NCBI GenBank assembly: GCA_964057225.1
Contig: OZ059897.1
Location: 19,778,001-19,842,000, forward strand
Direction: 5' to 3'
Length of the DNA: 64,000 bases
DNA from: Auanema rhodensis
Taxonomy: Eukaryota; Nematoda; Chromadorea; Rhabditida; Rhabditidae
The notes below the pieces were generated by a model. The model did not search any database and had not been told where the DNA came from. It worked only from the letters and a program-made list of their open reading frames with translations. Position 1 is the stretch's first letter; each line of letters starts with the position of its first letter. Below are positions 10,531-26,000 of this stretch, piece by piece. Both the position numbers and the translations under genes were made by a program.

Positions 10531-13500
10531 CAAAAACATTTTGACAAAAATTTTTTCGAAAAATTTCAAGATAATTTAGCAAAAAGTAGATGTTTTTAGA
10601 TTCCTTTTTTCAAGGCAAAGACGATGGACAATGTTATTCAACGAAAAAATTATTTCTTCAGGGTGAAAATCGAGGATATAAGTGTGAACTTATATCAGTT
10701 GATATCTCGGTGCATTTTTAAGCTAGCGCAAATCTGATAGCACAGATCGACGCAGCTCAAAAATCCGGATCGAATGCACTATACTACATTAAGAAACGCT
10801 TGATACAAAAATTAGTTATGATCGTTTGAAAAATGATGCATTAGTGTATGTTGAGTTTCCATGTACACTCAACATTGCTTCCAAAAACATTTTGACAAAA
10901 ATTTTTTCGAAAAATTTCAAAATAATTTAGCAAAAAGTAGATGTTTTAAGATTCCATTTTTCTAGGCAAAGACGATGGACAATGTTATTCAACGAAAAAA
11001 TTAATTCTTCAGGGGGAAAATCGAGGATATAAGTGTGAACTTATATCAGTTGATATCTCGGTGCATTTTTAAGCTAGCGCAAATCTGATAACACAGATCG
11101 ACGCAGCTTAAAAATCCGCATCGAATGCACTATACTACATTGAAAAACGCTTGATACAAAAATTAGTTATGATCTTTTGAAAAATGATGCATTAGTGTAT
11201 GTTGAGTTTCCATGTACACTCAACATTGCTTCCAAAAACATTTTGACAAAAATTTTTTCGAAAAATTTCAAAATAATTTAGCAAAAAGTAGATGTTTTTA
11301 GATTCCATTTCTCAAGGCAAAGACGATAGACAATGTTATTCAACGAAAAAATTAATTCTTCAGGGTGAAAATCGAGGATATAAGTGTGAACTTATATCAG
11401 TTGATATCTCGGTGCATTTTTAAGCTAGCGCAAATCTGATAACACAGATCGACGCAGCTTAAAAATCCGCATCGAATGCACTATACTACATTGAGAAACG
11501 CTTAATACAAAAATTAGTTATGATCGTTTGAAAAATGATGCATTAGTGTATGTTGAGTTTCCATGTACACTCAACATTGCTTCCAAAAACAATTTGACAA
11601 AAATTTTTTCGAAAAATTTCAAAATAATTTAGCAAAAAGTAGATGTTTTTAGATTCCTTTTTTCAAGGCAAAGACGATGGACAATGTTATTCAACGAAAA
11701 AATTATTTCTTCAGGGTGAAAATCGAGGATATAAGTGTGAACTTATATCAGTTGATATCTCGGTGCATTTTTAAGCTAGCGCAAATCTGATAACACAGAT
11801 CGACGCAGCTTAAAAATCCGCATCGAATGCACTATACTACATTGAAAAACGCTTGATACAAAAATTAGTTATAATCTTTTGAAAAATGATGCATTAGTGT
11901 ATGTTGAGTTTCCATGTACACTCAACATTGCTTCCAAAAACATTTTGACAAAAATTTTTTCGAAAAATTTCAAAATAATTTAGCAAAAAGTAGATGTTTT
12001 TAGATTCCATTTCTCAAGGCAAAGACGATAGACAATGTTATTCAACGAAAAAATTAATTCTTCAGGGTGAAAATCGAGGATATAAGTGTGAACTTATATC
12101 AGTTGATATCTCGGTGCATTTTTACGCTAGCGCAGATCTGATAACACAGATCGACGCAGCTTAAAAATCCGCATCGAATGCACTATACTACATTGAGAAA
12201 CGCTTAATACAAAAATTAGTTATGATCGTTTGAAAAATGATGCATTAGTGTATGTTGAGTTTCCATGTACACTCAACATTGCTTCCAAAAACATTTTGAC
12301 AAAAATTTTTTCGAAAAATTTCAAGATAATTTAGCAAAAAGTAGATGTTTTTAGATTCCTTTTTTCAAGGCAAAGACGATGGACAATGTTATTCAACGAA
12401 AAAATTATTTCTTCAGGGTGAAAATCGAGGATATAAGTGTGAACTTATATCAGTTGATATCTCGGTGCATTTTTAAGCTAGCGCAAATCTGATAGCACAG
12501 ATCGACGCAGCTCAAAAATCCGGATCGAATGCACTATACTACATTAAGAAACGCTTGATACAAAAATTAGTTATGATCGTTTGAAAAATGATGCATTAGT
12601 GTATGTTGAGTTTCCATGTACACTCAACATTGCTTCCAAAAACATTTTGACAAAAATTTTTTCGAAAAATTTCAAAATAATTTAGCAAAAAGTAGATGTT
12701 TTAAGATTCCATTTTTCTAGGCAAAGACGATGGACAATGTTATTCAACGAAAAAATTAATTCTTCAGGGGGAAAATCGAGGATATAAGTGTGAACTTATA
12801 TCAGTTGATATCTCGGTGCATTTTTAAGCTAGCGCAAATCTGATAACACAGATCGACGCAGCTTAAAAATCCGCATCGAATGCACTATACTACATTGAAA
12901 AACGCTTGATACAAAAATTAGTTATGATCTTTTGAAAAATGATGCATTAGTGTATGTTGAGTTTCCATGTACACTCAACATTGCTTCCAAAAACATTTTG
13001 ACAAAAATTTTTTCGAAAAATTTCAAAATAATTTAGCAAAAAGTAGATGTTTTTAGATTCCATTTCTCAAGGCAAAGACGATAGACAATGTTATTCAACG
13101 AAAAAATTAATTCTTCAGGGTGAAAATCGAGGATATAAGTGTGAACTTATATCAGTTGATATCTCGGTGCATTTTTAAGCTAGCGCAAATCTGATAACAC
13201 AGATCGACGCAGCTTAAAAATCCGCATCGAATGCACTATACTACATTGAGAAACGCTTAATACAAAAATTAGTTATGATCGTTTGAAAAATGATGCATTA
13301 GTGTATGTTGAGTTTCCATGTACACTCAACATTGCTTCCAAAAACAATTTGACAAAAATTTTTTCGAAAAATTTCAAAATAATTTAGCAAAAAGTAGATG
13401 TTTTTAGATTCCTTTTTTCAAGGCAAAGACGATGGACAATGTTATTCAACGAAAAAATTATTTCTTCAGGGTGAAAATCGAGGATATAAGTGTGAACTTA

Positions 13501-16500
13501 TATCAGTTGATATCTCGGTGCATTTTTAAGCTAGCGCAAATCTGATAACACAGATCGACGCAGCTTAAAAATCCGCATCGAATGCACTATACTACATTGA
13601 AAAACGCTTGATACAAAAATTAGTTATAATCTTTTGAAAAATGATGCATTAGTGTATGTTGAGTTTCCATGTACACTCAACATTGCTTCCAAAAACATTT
13701 TGACAAAAATTTTTTCGAAAAATTTCAAAATAATTTAGCAAAAAGTAGATGTTTTAAGATTCCATTTTTCTAGGCAAAGACGATGGACAATGTTATTCAA
13801 CGAAAAAATTAATTCTTCAGGGGGAAAATCGAGGATATAAGTGTGAACTTATATCAGTTGATATCTCGGTGCATTTTTAAGCTAGCGCAAATCTGATAAC
13901 ACAGATCGACGCAGCTTAAAAATCCGCATCGAATGCACTATACTACATTGAAAAACGCTTGATACAAAAATTAGTTATGATCTTTTGAAAAATGATGCAT
14001 TAGTGTATGTTGAGTTTCCATGTACACTCAACATTGCTTCCAAAAACATTTTGACAAAAATTTTTTCGAAAAATTTCAAAATAATTTAGCAAAAAGTAGA
14101 TGTTTTAAGATTCCATTTTTCTAGGCAAAGACGATGGACAATGTTATTCAACGAAAAAATTAATTCTTCAGGGGGAAAATCGAGGATATAAGTGTGAACT
14201 TATATCAGTTGATATCTCGGTGCATTTTTAAGCTAGCGCAAATCTGATAACACAGATCGACGCAGCTTAAAAATCCGCATCGAATGCACTATACTACATT
14301 GAAAAACGCTTGATACAAAAATTAGTTATGATCTTTTGAAAAATGATGCATTAGTGTATGTTGAGTTTCCATGTACACTCAACATTGCTTCCAAAAACAT
14401 TTTGACAAAAATTTTTTCGAAAAATTTCAAAATAATTTAGCAAAAAGTAGATGTTTTTAGATTCCATTTCTCAAGGCAAAGACGATAGACAATGTTATTC
14501 AACGAAAAAATTAATTCTTCAGGGTGAAAATCGAGGATATAAGTGTGAACTTATATCAGTTGATATCTCGGTGCATTTTTAAGCTAGCGCAAATCTGATA
14601 GCACAGATCGACGCAGCTCAAAAATCCGGATCGAATGCACTATACTACATTAAGAAACGCTTGATACAAAAATTAGTTATGATCGTTTGAAAAATGATGC
14701 ATTAGTGTATGTTGAGTTTCCATGTACACTCAACATTGCTTCCAAAAACATTTTGACAAAAATTTTTTCGAAAAATTTCAAAATAATTTAGCAAAAAGTA
14801 GATGTTTTAAGATTCCATTTTTCTAGGCAAAGACGATGGACAATGTTATTCAACGAAAAAATTAATTCTTCAGGGGGAAAATCGAGGATATAAGTGTGAA
14901 CTTATATCAGTTGATATCTCGGTGCATTTTTAAGCTAGCGCAAATCTGATAACACAGATCGACGCAGCTTAAAAATCCGCATCGAATGCACTATACTACA
15001 TTGAAAAACGCTTGATACAAAAATTAGTTATGATCTTTTGAAAAATGATGCATTAGTGTATGTTGAGTTTCCATGTACACTCAACATTGCTTCCAAAAAC
15101 ATTTTGACAAAAATTTTTTCGAAAAATTTCAAAATAATTTAGCAAAAAGTAGATGTTTTTAGATTCCATTTCTCAAGGCAAAGACGATAGACAATGTTAT
15201 TCAACGAAAAAATTAATTCTTCAGGGTGAAAATCGAGGATATAAGTGTGAACTTATATCAGTTGATATCTCGGTGCATTTTTAAGCTAGCGCAAATCTGA
15301 TAACACAGATCGACGCAGCTTAAAAATCCGCATCGAATGCACTATACTACATTGAGAAACGCTTAATACAAAAATTAGTTATGATCGTTTGAAAAATGAT
15401 GCATTAGTGTATGTTGAGTTTCCATGTACACTCAACATTGCTTCCAAAAACAATTTGACAAAAATTTTTTCGAAAAATTTCAAAATAATTTAGCAAAAAG
15501 TAGATGTTTTTAGATTCCTTTTTTCAAGGCAAAGACGATGGACAATGTTATTCAACGAAAAAATTATTTCTTCAGGGTGAAAATCGAGGATATAAGTGTG
15601 AACTTATATCAGTTGATATCTCGGTGCATTTTTAAGCTAGCGCAAATCTGATAACACAGATCGACGCAGCTTAAAAATCCGCATCGAATGCACTATACTA
15701 CATTGAAAAACGCTTGATACAAAAATTAGTTATAATCTTTTGAAAAATGATGCATTAGTGTATGTTGAGTTTCCATGTACACTCAACATTGCTTCCAAAA
15801 ACATTTTGACAAAAATTTTTTCGAAAAATTTCAAAATAATTTAGCAAAAAGTAGATGTTTTAAGATTCCATTTTTCTAGGCAAAGACGATGGACAATGTT
15901 ATTCAACGAAAAAATTAATTCTTCAGGGGGAAAATCGAGGATATAAGTGTGAACTTATATCAGTTGATATCTCGGTGCATTTTTAAGCTAGCGCAAATCT
16001 GATAACACAGATCGACGCAGCTTAAAAATCCGCATCGAATGCACTATACTACATTGAAAAACGCTTGATACAAAAATTAGTTATGATCTTTTGAAAAATG
16101 ATGCATTAGTGTATGTTGAGTTTCCATGTACACTCAACATTGCTTCCAAAAACATTTTGACAAAAATTTTTTCGAAAAATTTCAAAATAATTTAGCAAAA
16201 AGTAGATGTTTTTAGATTCCATTTCTCAAGGCAAAGACGATAGACAATGTTATTCAACGAAAAAATTAATTCTTCAGGGTGAAAATCGAGGATATAAGTG
16301 TGAACTTATATCAGTTGATATCTCGGTGCATTTTTAAGCTAGCGCAAATCTGATAACACAGATCGACGCAGCTTAAAAATCCGCATCGAATGCACTATAC
16401 TACATTGAGAAACGCTTAATACAAAAATTAGTTATGATCGTTTGAAAAATGATGCATTAGTGTATGTTGAGTTTCCATGTACACTCAACATTGCTTCCAA

Positions 16501-17550
16501 AAACAATTTGACAAAAATTTTTTCGAAAAATTTCAAAATAATTTAGCAAAAAGTAGATGTTTTTAGATTCCTTTTTTCAAGGCAAAGACGATGGACAATG
16601 TTATTCAACGAAAAAATTATTTCTTCAGGGTGAAAATCGAGGATATAAGTGTGAACTTATATCAGTTGATATCTCGGTGCATTTTTAAGCTAGCGCAAAT
16701 CTGATAACACAGATCGACGCAGCTTAAAAATCCGCATCGAATGCACTATACTACATTGAAAAACGCTTGATACAAAAATTAGTTATAATCTTTTGAAAAA
16801 TGATGCATTAGTGTATGTTGAGTTTCCATGTACACTCAACATTGCTTCCAAAAACATTTTGACAAAAATTTTTTCGAAAAATTTCAAAATAATTTAGCAA
16901 AAAGTAGATGTTTTTAGATTCCATTTCTCAAGGCAAAGACGATAGACAATGTTATTCAACGAAAAAATTAATTCTTCAGGGTGAAAATCGAGGATATAAG
17001 TGTGAACTTATATCAGTTGATATCTCGGTGCATTTTTACGCTAGCGCAGATCTGATAACACAGATCGACGCAGCTTAAAAATCCGCATCGAATGCACTAT
17101 ACTACATTGAGAAACGCTTAATACAAAAATTAGTTATGATCGTTTGAAAAATGATGCATTAGTGTATGTTGAGTTTCCATGTACACTCAACATTGCTTCC
17201 AAAAACATTTTGACAAAAATTTTTTCGAAAAATTTCAAGATAATTTAGCAAAAAGTAGATGTTTTTAGATTCCTTTTTTCAAGGCAAAGACGATGGACAA
17301 TGTTATTCAACGAAAAAATTATTTCTTCAGGGTGAAAATCGAGGATATAAGTGTGAACTTATATCAGTTGATATCTCGGTGCATTTTTAAGCTAGCGCAA
17401 ATCTGATAGCACAGATCGACGCAGCTCAAAAATCCGGATCGAATGCACTATACTACATTAAGAAACGCTTGATACAAAAATTAGTTATGATCGTTTGAAA
17501 AATGATGCATTAGTGTATGTTGAGTTTCCATGTACACTCAACATTGCTTC
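10531..17550 (+). repeat. F/G island, copies 31-50, with 5- and 3-monomer repeats
   Basis: This 7-kb domain is built from class F (p67A, p82T, p134G), class G (p210G, p228C, p238G, p261A), class B and a C-like form with p9A and 'ttataatc'. Copies 31-34 (G-F-B-p9A) recur as copies 36-39 at 1755 bp. Copies 43-45 and 46-48 form two F-B-p9A units of 1053 bp. The run B, p9A, p191C/p201G, G in copies 33-36 (11233-12636) recurs as copies 47-50 (16147-17550), 4914 bp away. Copies 40 and 41 are adjacent F monomers. F and G monomers with the full marker sets are concentrated here. Confidence 0.85.
14392..14742 (+). repeat. Chimeric monomer 42 (B left, G right)
   Basis: The left part has class B markers (p79C, p96A, p123A). 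The right part has class G markers (p210G, p228C, p238G, p261A). The switch lies between about 14514 and 14601, inside the conserved core. This is what an unequal exchange or gene-conversion junction between B and G copies would leave. Confidence 0.8.
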
Positions 17551-20007
17551 CAAAAACATTTTGACAAAAATTTTTTCGAAAAATTTCAAAATAATTTAGC
17601 AAAAAGTAGATGTTTTTAGATTTCATTTTTCAAGGCAAAGACGATGGACAATGTTATTCAACGAAAAAATTAATTCTTCAGGGTGAAAATCGAGGATATA
17701 AGTGTGAACATATATCAGTTGATATCTCGGTGCATTTTTAAGCTAGCGCAAATCTGATAACACAGATCGACGCAGCTTAAAAATCCGCATCGAATGCACT
17801 ATACTACATTGAGAAACACTTGATACAAAAATTAGTTATGATCGTTTGAAAAATGATGCATTAGTGTATGTTGAGTTTCCATGTACACTCAACATTGCTT
17901 CCAAAAACATTTTGACAAAAATTTTTTCGAAAAATTTCAAAATAATTTAGCAAAAAGTAGATGTTTTAAGATTCCATTTTTCTATGCAAAGACGATGGAC
18001 AATGTTATTCAACGAAAAAATTAATTCTTCAGGGGGAAAATCGAGGATATAAGTGTGAACTTATATCAGTTGATATCTCGGTGCATTTTTAAGCTAGCGC
18101 AAATCTGATAACACAGATCGACGCAGCTTAAAAATCCGCATCGAATGCACTATACTACATTGAGAAACGCTTAATACAAAAATTAGTTATGATCGTTTGA
18201 AAAATGATGCATTAGTGTATGTTGAGTTTCCATGTACACTCAACATTGCTTCCAAAAACATTTTGACAAAAATTTTTTCGAAAAATTTCAAAATAATTTA
18301 GCAAAAAGTAGATGTTTTAAGATTCCATTTTTCAAGGCAAAGACGATGGACAATGTTATTCAACGAAAAAATTAATTCTTCAGGGTGAAAATCGAGGATA
18401 TAAGTGTGAACTTATATCAGTTGATATCTCGGTGCATTTTTAAGCTAGCGCAAATCTGATAACACAGATCGACGCAGCTTAAAAATCCGCATCGAATGCA
18501 CTATACTACATTGAGAAACGCTTAATACAAAAATTAGTTATGATCGTTTGAAAAATGATGCATTAGTGTATGTTGAGTTTCCATGTACACTCAACATTGC
18601 TTCCAAAAACATTTTGACAAAAATTTTTTCGAAAAATTTCAAAATAATTTAGCAAAAAGTAGATGTTTTTAGATTCCTTTTTTCAAGGCAAAGACGATGG
18701 ACAATGTTATTCAACGAAAAAATTATTTCTTCAGGGTGAAAATCGAGGATATAAGTGTGAACTTATATCAGTTGATATCTCGGTGCATTTTTAAGCTAGC
18801 GCAAATCTGATAACACAGATCGACGCAGCTTAAAAATCCGCATCGAATGCACTATACTACATTGAAAAACGCTTGATACAAAAATTAGTTATGATCTTTT
18901 GAAAAATGATGCATTAGTGTATGTTGAGTTTCCATGTACACTCAACATTGCTTCCAAAAACATTTTGACAAAAATTTTTTCGAAAAATTTCAAAATAATT
19001 TAGCAAAAAGTAGATGTTTTTAGATTCCATTTCTCAAGGCAAAGACGACAGACAATGTTATTCAACGAAAAAATTAATTCTTCAGGGTGAAAATCGAGGA
19101 TATAAGTGTGAACTTATATCAGTTGATATCTCGGTGCATTTTTAAGCTAGCGCAAATCTGATAACACAGATCGACGCAGCTTAAAAATCCGCATCGAATG
19201 CACTATACTACATTGAGAAACGCTTAATACAAAAATTAGTTATGATCGTTTGAAAAATGATGCATTAGTGTATGTTGAGTTTCCATGTACACTCAACATT
19301 GCTTCCAAAAACATTTTGTCAAAAATTTTTTCGAAAAATTTCAAAATAATTTAGCAAAAAGTAGATGTTTTTAGATTCCATTTTTCAAGGCAAAGACGAT
19401 AGACAATGTTATTCAACGAAAAAATTAATTCTTCAGGGTGAAAATCGAGGATATAAGTGTGAACTTATATCAGTTGATATCTCGGTGCATTTTTAAGCTA
19501 GCGCAAATCTGATAACACAGATCGACGCAGCTTAAAAATCCGCATCGAATGCACTATACTACATTGAGAAACGCTTAATACAAAAATTAGTTATGATCGT
19601 TTGAAAAATGATGCATTAGTGTATGTTGAGTTTCCATGTACACTCAACATTGCTTCCAAAAACATTTTGACAAAAATTTTTTTGAAAAAATTCAAAATAA
19701 TTTAGCAAAAAGTAGATGTTTTTAGATTCCTTTTTTCAAGGCAAAGACGATGGACAATGTTATTCAACGAAAAAATTATTTCTTCAGGGTGAAAATCGAG
19801 GATATAAGTGTGAACTTATATCAGTTGATATCTCGGTGCATTTTTAAGCTAGCGCAAATCTGATAACACAGATCGACGCAGCTTAAAAATCCGCATCGAA
19901 TGCACTATACTACATTGAAAAACGCTTGATACAAAAATTAGTTATGATCTTTTGAAAAATGATGCATTAGTGTATGTTGAGTTTCCATGTACACTCAACA
20001 TTGCTTC
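17551..20007 (+). repeat. Copies 51-57, transition to the 9-monomer HOR
   Basis: Copy 51 has p73T and 'aaacacttg' (p268A), markers that otherwise occur at 51.9-56.8 kb. Copy 52 is an F relative ('ttctatgc', p134G) with an A-type right end. Copy 53 has p67A without p82T. Copies 54-57 are C, B, A, D, close to the members of the next HOR. Copy 51 also has 'gaacatatatc' in an arm of the GTGA hairpin, copy 55 has 'gacgacagac', and copy 56 has 'ttttgtcaaa'. Confidence 0.8.
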
Positions 20008-23000
20008 CAAAAACATTTTGACAAAAATTTTTTCGAAAAATTTCAAAATAATTTAGCAAAAAGTAGATGTTTTTAGATTCCTTTTTTCAAGGCAAAGACG
20101 ATGGACAATGTTATTCAACGAAAAAATTATTTCTTCAGGGTGAAAATCGAGGATATAAGTGTGAACTTATATCAGTTGATATCTCGGTGCATTTTTAAGC
20201 TAGCGCAAATCTGATAACACAGATCGACGCAGCTTAAAAATCCGCATCGAATGCACTATACTACATTGGAAAACGCTTGATACAAAAATTAGTTATGATC
20301 TTTTGAAAAATGATGCATTAGTGTATGTTGAGTTTCCATGTACACTCAACATTGCTTCCAAAAACATTTTGACAAAAATTTTTTCGAAAAATTTCAAAAT
20401 AATTTAGCAAAAAGTAGATGTTTTTAGATTCCATTTCTCAAGGCAAAGACGATAGACAATGTTATTCAACGAAAAAATTAATTCTTCAGGGTGAAAATCG
20501 AGGATATAAGTGTGAACTTATATCAGTTGATATCTCGGTGCATTTTTAAGCTAGCGCAAATCTGATAACACAGATCGACGCAGCTTAAAAATCCGCATCG
20601 AATGCACTATACTACATTGAGAAACGCTTAATACAAAAATTAGTTATGATCGTTTGAAAAATGATGCATTAGTGTATGTTGAGTTTCCATGTACACTCAA
20701 CATTGCTTCCAAAAACATTTTGACAAAAATTTTTTCGAAAAATTTCAAAATAATTTAGCAAAAAGTAGATGTTTTTAGATTCCATTTTTCAAGGCAAAGA
20801 CGATAGACAATGTTATTCAACGAAAAAATTAATTCTTCAGGGTGAAAATCGAGGATATAAGTGTGAACTTATATCAGTTGATATCTCGGTGCATTTTTAA
20901 GCTAGCGCAAATCTGATAACACAGATCGACGCAGCTTAAAAATCCGCATCGAATGCACTATACTACATTGAGAAACGCTTAATACAAAAATTAGTTATGA
21001 TCGTTTGAAAAATGATGCATTAGTGTATGTTGAGTTTCCATGTACACTCAACATTGCTTCCAAAAACATTTTGACAAAAATGTTTTCGAAAAATTTCAAA
21101 ATAATTTAGCAAAAAGTAGATGTTTTTAGATTCCATTTTTCAAGGCAAAGACGATGGACAATGTTATTCAACGAAAAAATTAATTCTTCAGGGTGAAAAT
21201 CGAGGATATAAGTGTGAACTTATATCAGTTGATATCTCGGTGCATTTTTAAGCTAGCGCAAATCTGATAACACAGATCGACGCAGCTTAAAATTCCGCAT
21301 CGAATGCACTATACTACATTGAGAAACGCTTAATACAAAAATTAGTTATGATCGTTTGAAAAATGATGCATTAGTGTATGTTGAGTTTCCATGTACACTC
21401 AACATTGCTTCCAAAAACATTTTGACAAAAATTTTTTTGAAAAAATTCAAAATAATTTAGCAAAAAGTAGATGTTTTTAGATTCCTTTTTTCAAGGCAAA
21501 GACGATGGACAATGTTATTCAACGAAAAAATTAATTCTTCAGGGTGAAAATCGAGGATATAAGTGTGAACTTATATCAGTTGATATCTCGGTGCATTTTT
21601 AAGCTAGCGCAAATCTGATAACACAGATCGACGCAGCTTAAAATTCCGCATCGAATGCACTATACTACATTGAGAAACGCTTAATACAAAAATTAGTTAT
21701 GATCGTTTGAAAAATGATGCATTAGTGTATGTTGAGTTTCCATGTACACTCAACATTGCTTCCAAAAACATTTTGACAAAAATGTTTTCGAAAAATTTCA
21801 AAATAATTTAGCAAAAAGTAGATGTTTTTAGATTCCATTTTTCAAGGCAAAGACGATGGACAATGTTATTCAACGAAAAAATTAATTCTTCAGGGTGAAA
21901 ATCGAGGATATAAGTGTGAACTTATATCAGTTGATATCTCGGTGCATTTTTAAGCTAGCGCAAATCTGATAACACAGATCGACGCAGCTTAAAATTCCGC
22001 ATCGAATGCACTATACTACATTGAGAAACGCTTAATACAAAAATTAGTTATGATCGTTTGAAAAATGATGCATTAGTGTATGTTGAGTTTCCATGTACAC
22101 TCAACATTGCTTCCAAAAACATTTTGACAAAAATTTTTTTGAAAAAATTCAAAATAATTTAGCAAAAAGTAGATGTTTTTAGATTCCTTTTTTCAAGGCA
22201 AAGACGATGGACAATGTTATTCAACGAAAAAATTAATTCTTCAGGGTGAAAATCGAGGATATAAGTGTGAACTTATATCAGTTGATATCTCGGTGCATTT
22301 TTAAGCTAGCGCAAATCTGATAACACAGATCGACGCAGCTTAAAAATCCGCATCGAATGCACTATACTACATTGAGAAACGCTTAATACAAAAATTAGTT
22401 ATGATCGTTTGAAAAATGATGCATTAGTGTATGTTGAGTTTCCATGTACACTCAACATTGCTTCCAAAAACATTTTGACAAAAATGTTTTCGAAAAATTT
22501 CAAAATAATTTAGCAAAAAGTAGATGTTTTTAGATTCCATTTTTCAAGGCAAAGACGATGGACAATGTTATTCAACGAAAAAATTAATTCTTCAGGGTGA
22601 AAATCGAGGATATAAGTGTGAACTTATATCAGTTGATATCTCGGTGCATTTTTAAGCTAGCGCAAATCTGATAACACAGATCGACGCAGCTTAAAAATCC
22701 GCATCGAATGCACTATACTACATTGAAAAACGCTTGATACAAAAATTAGTTATGATCTTTTGAAAAATGATGCATTAGTGTATGTTGAGTTTCCATGTAC
22801 ACTCAACATTGCTTCCAAAAACATTTTGACAAAAATTTTTTCGAAAAATTTCAAAATAATTTAGCAAAAAGTAGATGTTTTTAGATTCCTTTTTTCAAGG
22901 CAAAGACGATGGACAATGTTATTCAACGAAAAAATTATTTCTTCAGGGTGAAAATCGAGGATATAAGTGTGAACTTATATCAGTTGATATCTCGGTGCAT

Positions 23001-26000
23001 TTTTAAGCTAGCGCAAATCTGATAACACAGATCGACGCAGCTTAAAAATCCGCATCGAATGCACTATACTACATTGAAAAACGCTTGATACAAAAATTAG
23101 TTATGATCTTTTGAAAAATGATGCATTAGTGTATGTTGAGTTTCCATGTACACTCAACATTGCTTCCAAAAACATTTTGACAAAAATTTTTTCGAAAAAT
23201 TTCAAAATAATTTAGCAAAAAGTAGATGTTTTTAGATTCCTTTTTTCAAGGCAAAGACGATGGACAATGTTATTCAACGAAAAAATTATTTCTTCAGGGT
23301 GAAAATCGAGGATATAAGTGTGAACTTATATCAGTTGATATCTCGGTGCATTTTTAAGCTAGCGCAAATCTGATAACACAGATCGACGCAGCTTAAAAAT
23401 CCGCATCGAATGCACTATACTACATTGGAAAACGCTTGATACAAAAATTAGTTATGATCTTTTGAAAAATGATGCATTAGTGTATGTTGAGTTTCCATGT
23501 ACACTCAACATTGCTTCCAAAAACATTTTGACAAAAATTTTTTCGAAAAATTTCAAAATAATTTAGCAAAAAGTAGATGTTTTTAGATTCCATTTCTCAA
23601 GGCAAAGACGATAGACAATGTTATTCAACGAAAAAATTAATTCTTCAGGGTGAAAATCGAGGATATAAGTGTGAACTTATATCAGTTGATATCTCGGTGC
23701 ATTTTTAAGCTAGCGCAAATCTGATAACACAGATCGACGCAGCTTAAAAATCCGCATCGAATGCACTATACTACATTGAGAAACGCTTAATACAAAAATT
23801 AGTTATGATCGTTTGAAAAATGATGCATTAGTGTATGTTGAGTTTCCATGTACACTCAACATTGCTTCCAAAAACATTTTGACAAAAATTTTTTCGAAAA
23901 ATTTCAAAATAATTTAGCAAAAAGTAGATGTTTTTAGATTCCATTTTTCAAGGCAAAGACGATAGACAATGTTATTCAACGAAAAAATTAATTCTTCAGG
24001 GTGAAAATCGAGGATATAAGTGTGAACTTATATCAGTTGATATCTCGGTGCATTTTTAAGCTAGCGCAAATCTGATAACACAGATCGACGCAGCTTAAAA
24101 ATCCGCATCGAATGCACTATACTACATTGAGAAACGCTTAATACAAAAATTAGTTATGATCGTTTGAAAAATGATGCATTAGTGTATGTTGAGTTTCCAT
24201 GTACACTCAACATTGCTTCCAAAAACATTTTGACAAAAATGTTTTCGAAAAATTTCAAAATAATTTAGCAAAAAGTAGATGTTTTTAGATTCCATTTTTC
24301 AAGGCAAAGACGATGGACAATGTTATTCAACGAAAAAATTAATTCTTCAGGGTGAAAATCGAGGATATAAGTGTGAACTTATATCAGTTGATATCTCGGT
24401 GCATTTTTAAGCTAGCGCAAATCTGATAACACAGATCGACGCAGCTTAAAATTCCGCATCGAATGCACTATACTACATTGAGAAACGCTTAATACAAAAA
24501 TTAGTTATGATCGTTTGAAAAATGATGCATTAGTGTATGTTGAGTTTCCATGTACACTCAACATTGCTTCCAAAAACATTTTGACAAAAATTTTTTTGAA
24601 AAAATTCAAAATAATTTAGCAAAAAGTAGATGTTTTTAGATTCCTTTTTTCAAGGCAAAGACGATGGACAATGTTATTCAACGAAAAAATTAATTCTTCA
24701 GGGTGAAAATCGAGGATATAAGTGTGAACTTATATCAGTTGATATCTCGGTGCATTTTTAAGCTAGCGCAAATCTGATAACACAGATCGACGCAGCTTAA
24801 AATTCCGCATCGAATGCACTATACTACATTGAGAAACGCTTAATACAAAAATTAGTTATGATCGTTTGAAAAATGATGCATTAGTGTATGTTGAGTTTCC
24901 ATGTACACTCAACATTGCTTCCAAAAACATTTTGACAAAAATGTTTTCGAAAAATTTCAAAATAATTTAGCAAAAAGTAGATGTTTTTAGATTCCATTTT
25001 TCAAGGCAAAGACGATGGACAATGTTATTCAACGAAAAAATTAATTCTTCAGGGTGAAAATCGAGGATATAAGTGTGAACTTATATCAGTTGATATCTCG
25101 GTGCATTTTTAAGCTAGCGCAAATCTGATAACACAGATCGACGCAGCTTAAAATTCCGCATCGAATGCACTATACTACATTGAGAAACGCTTAATACAAA
25201 AATTAGTTATGATCGTTTGAAAAATGATGCATTAGTGTATGTTGAGTTTCCATGTACACTCAACATTGCTTCCAAAAACATTTTGACAAAAATTTTTTTG
25301 AAAAAATTCAAAATAATTTAGCAAAAAGTAGATGTTTTTAGATTCCTTTTTTCAAGGCAAAGACGATGGACAATGTTATTCAACGAAAAAATTAATTCTT
25401 CAGGGTGAAAATCGAGGATATAAGTGTGAACTTATATCAGTTGATATCTCGGTGCATTTTTAAGCTAGCGCAAATCTGATAACACAGATCGACGCAGCTT
25501 AAAAATCCGCATCGAATGCACTATACTACATTGAGAAACGCTTAATACAAAAATTAGTTATGATCGTTTGAAAAATGATGCATTAGTGTATGTTGAGTTT
25601 CCATGTACACTCAACATTGCTTCCAAAAACATTTTGACAAAAATGTTTTCGAAAAATTTCAAAATAATTTAGCAAAAAGTAGATGTTTTTAGATTCCATT
25701 TTTCAAGGCAAAGACGATGGACAATGTTATTCAACGAAAAAATTAATTCTTCAGGGTGAAAATCGAGGATATAAGTGTGAACTTATATCAGTTGATATCT
25801 CGGTGCATTTTTAAGCTAGCGCAAATCTGATAACACAGATCGACGCAGCTTAAAAATCCGCATCGAATGCACTATACTACATTGAAAAACGCTTGATACA
25901 AAAATTAGTTATGATCTTTTGAAAAATGATGCATTAGTGTATGTTGAGTTTCCATGTACACTCAACATTGCTTCCAAAAACATTTTGACAAAAATTTTTT

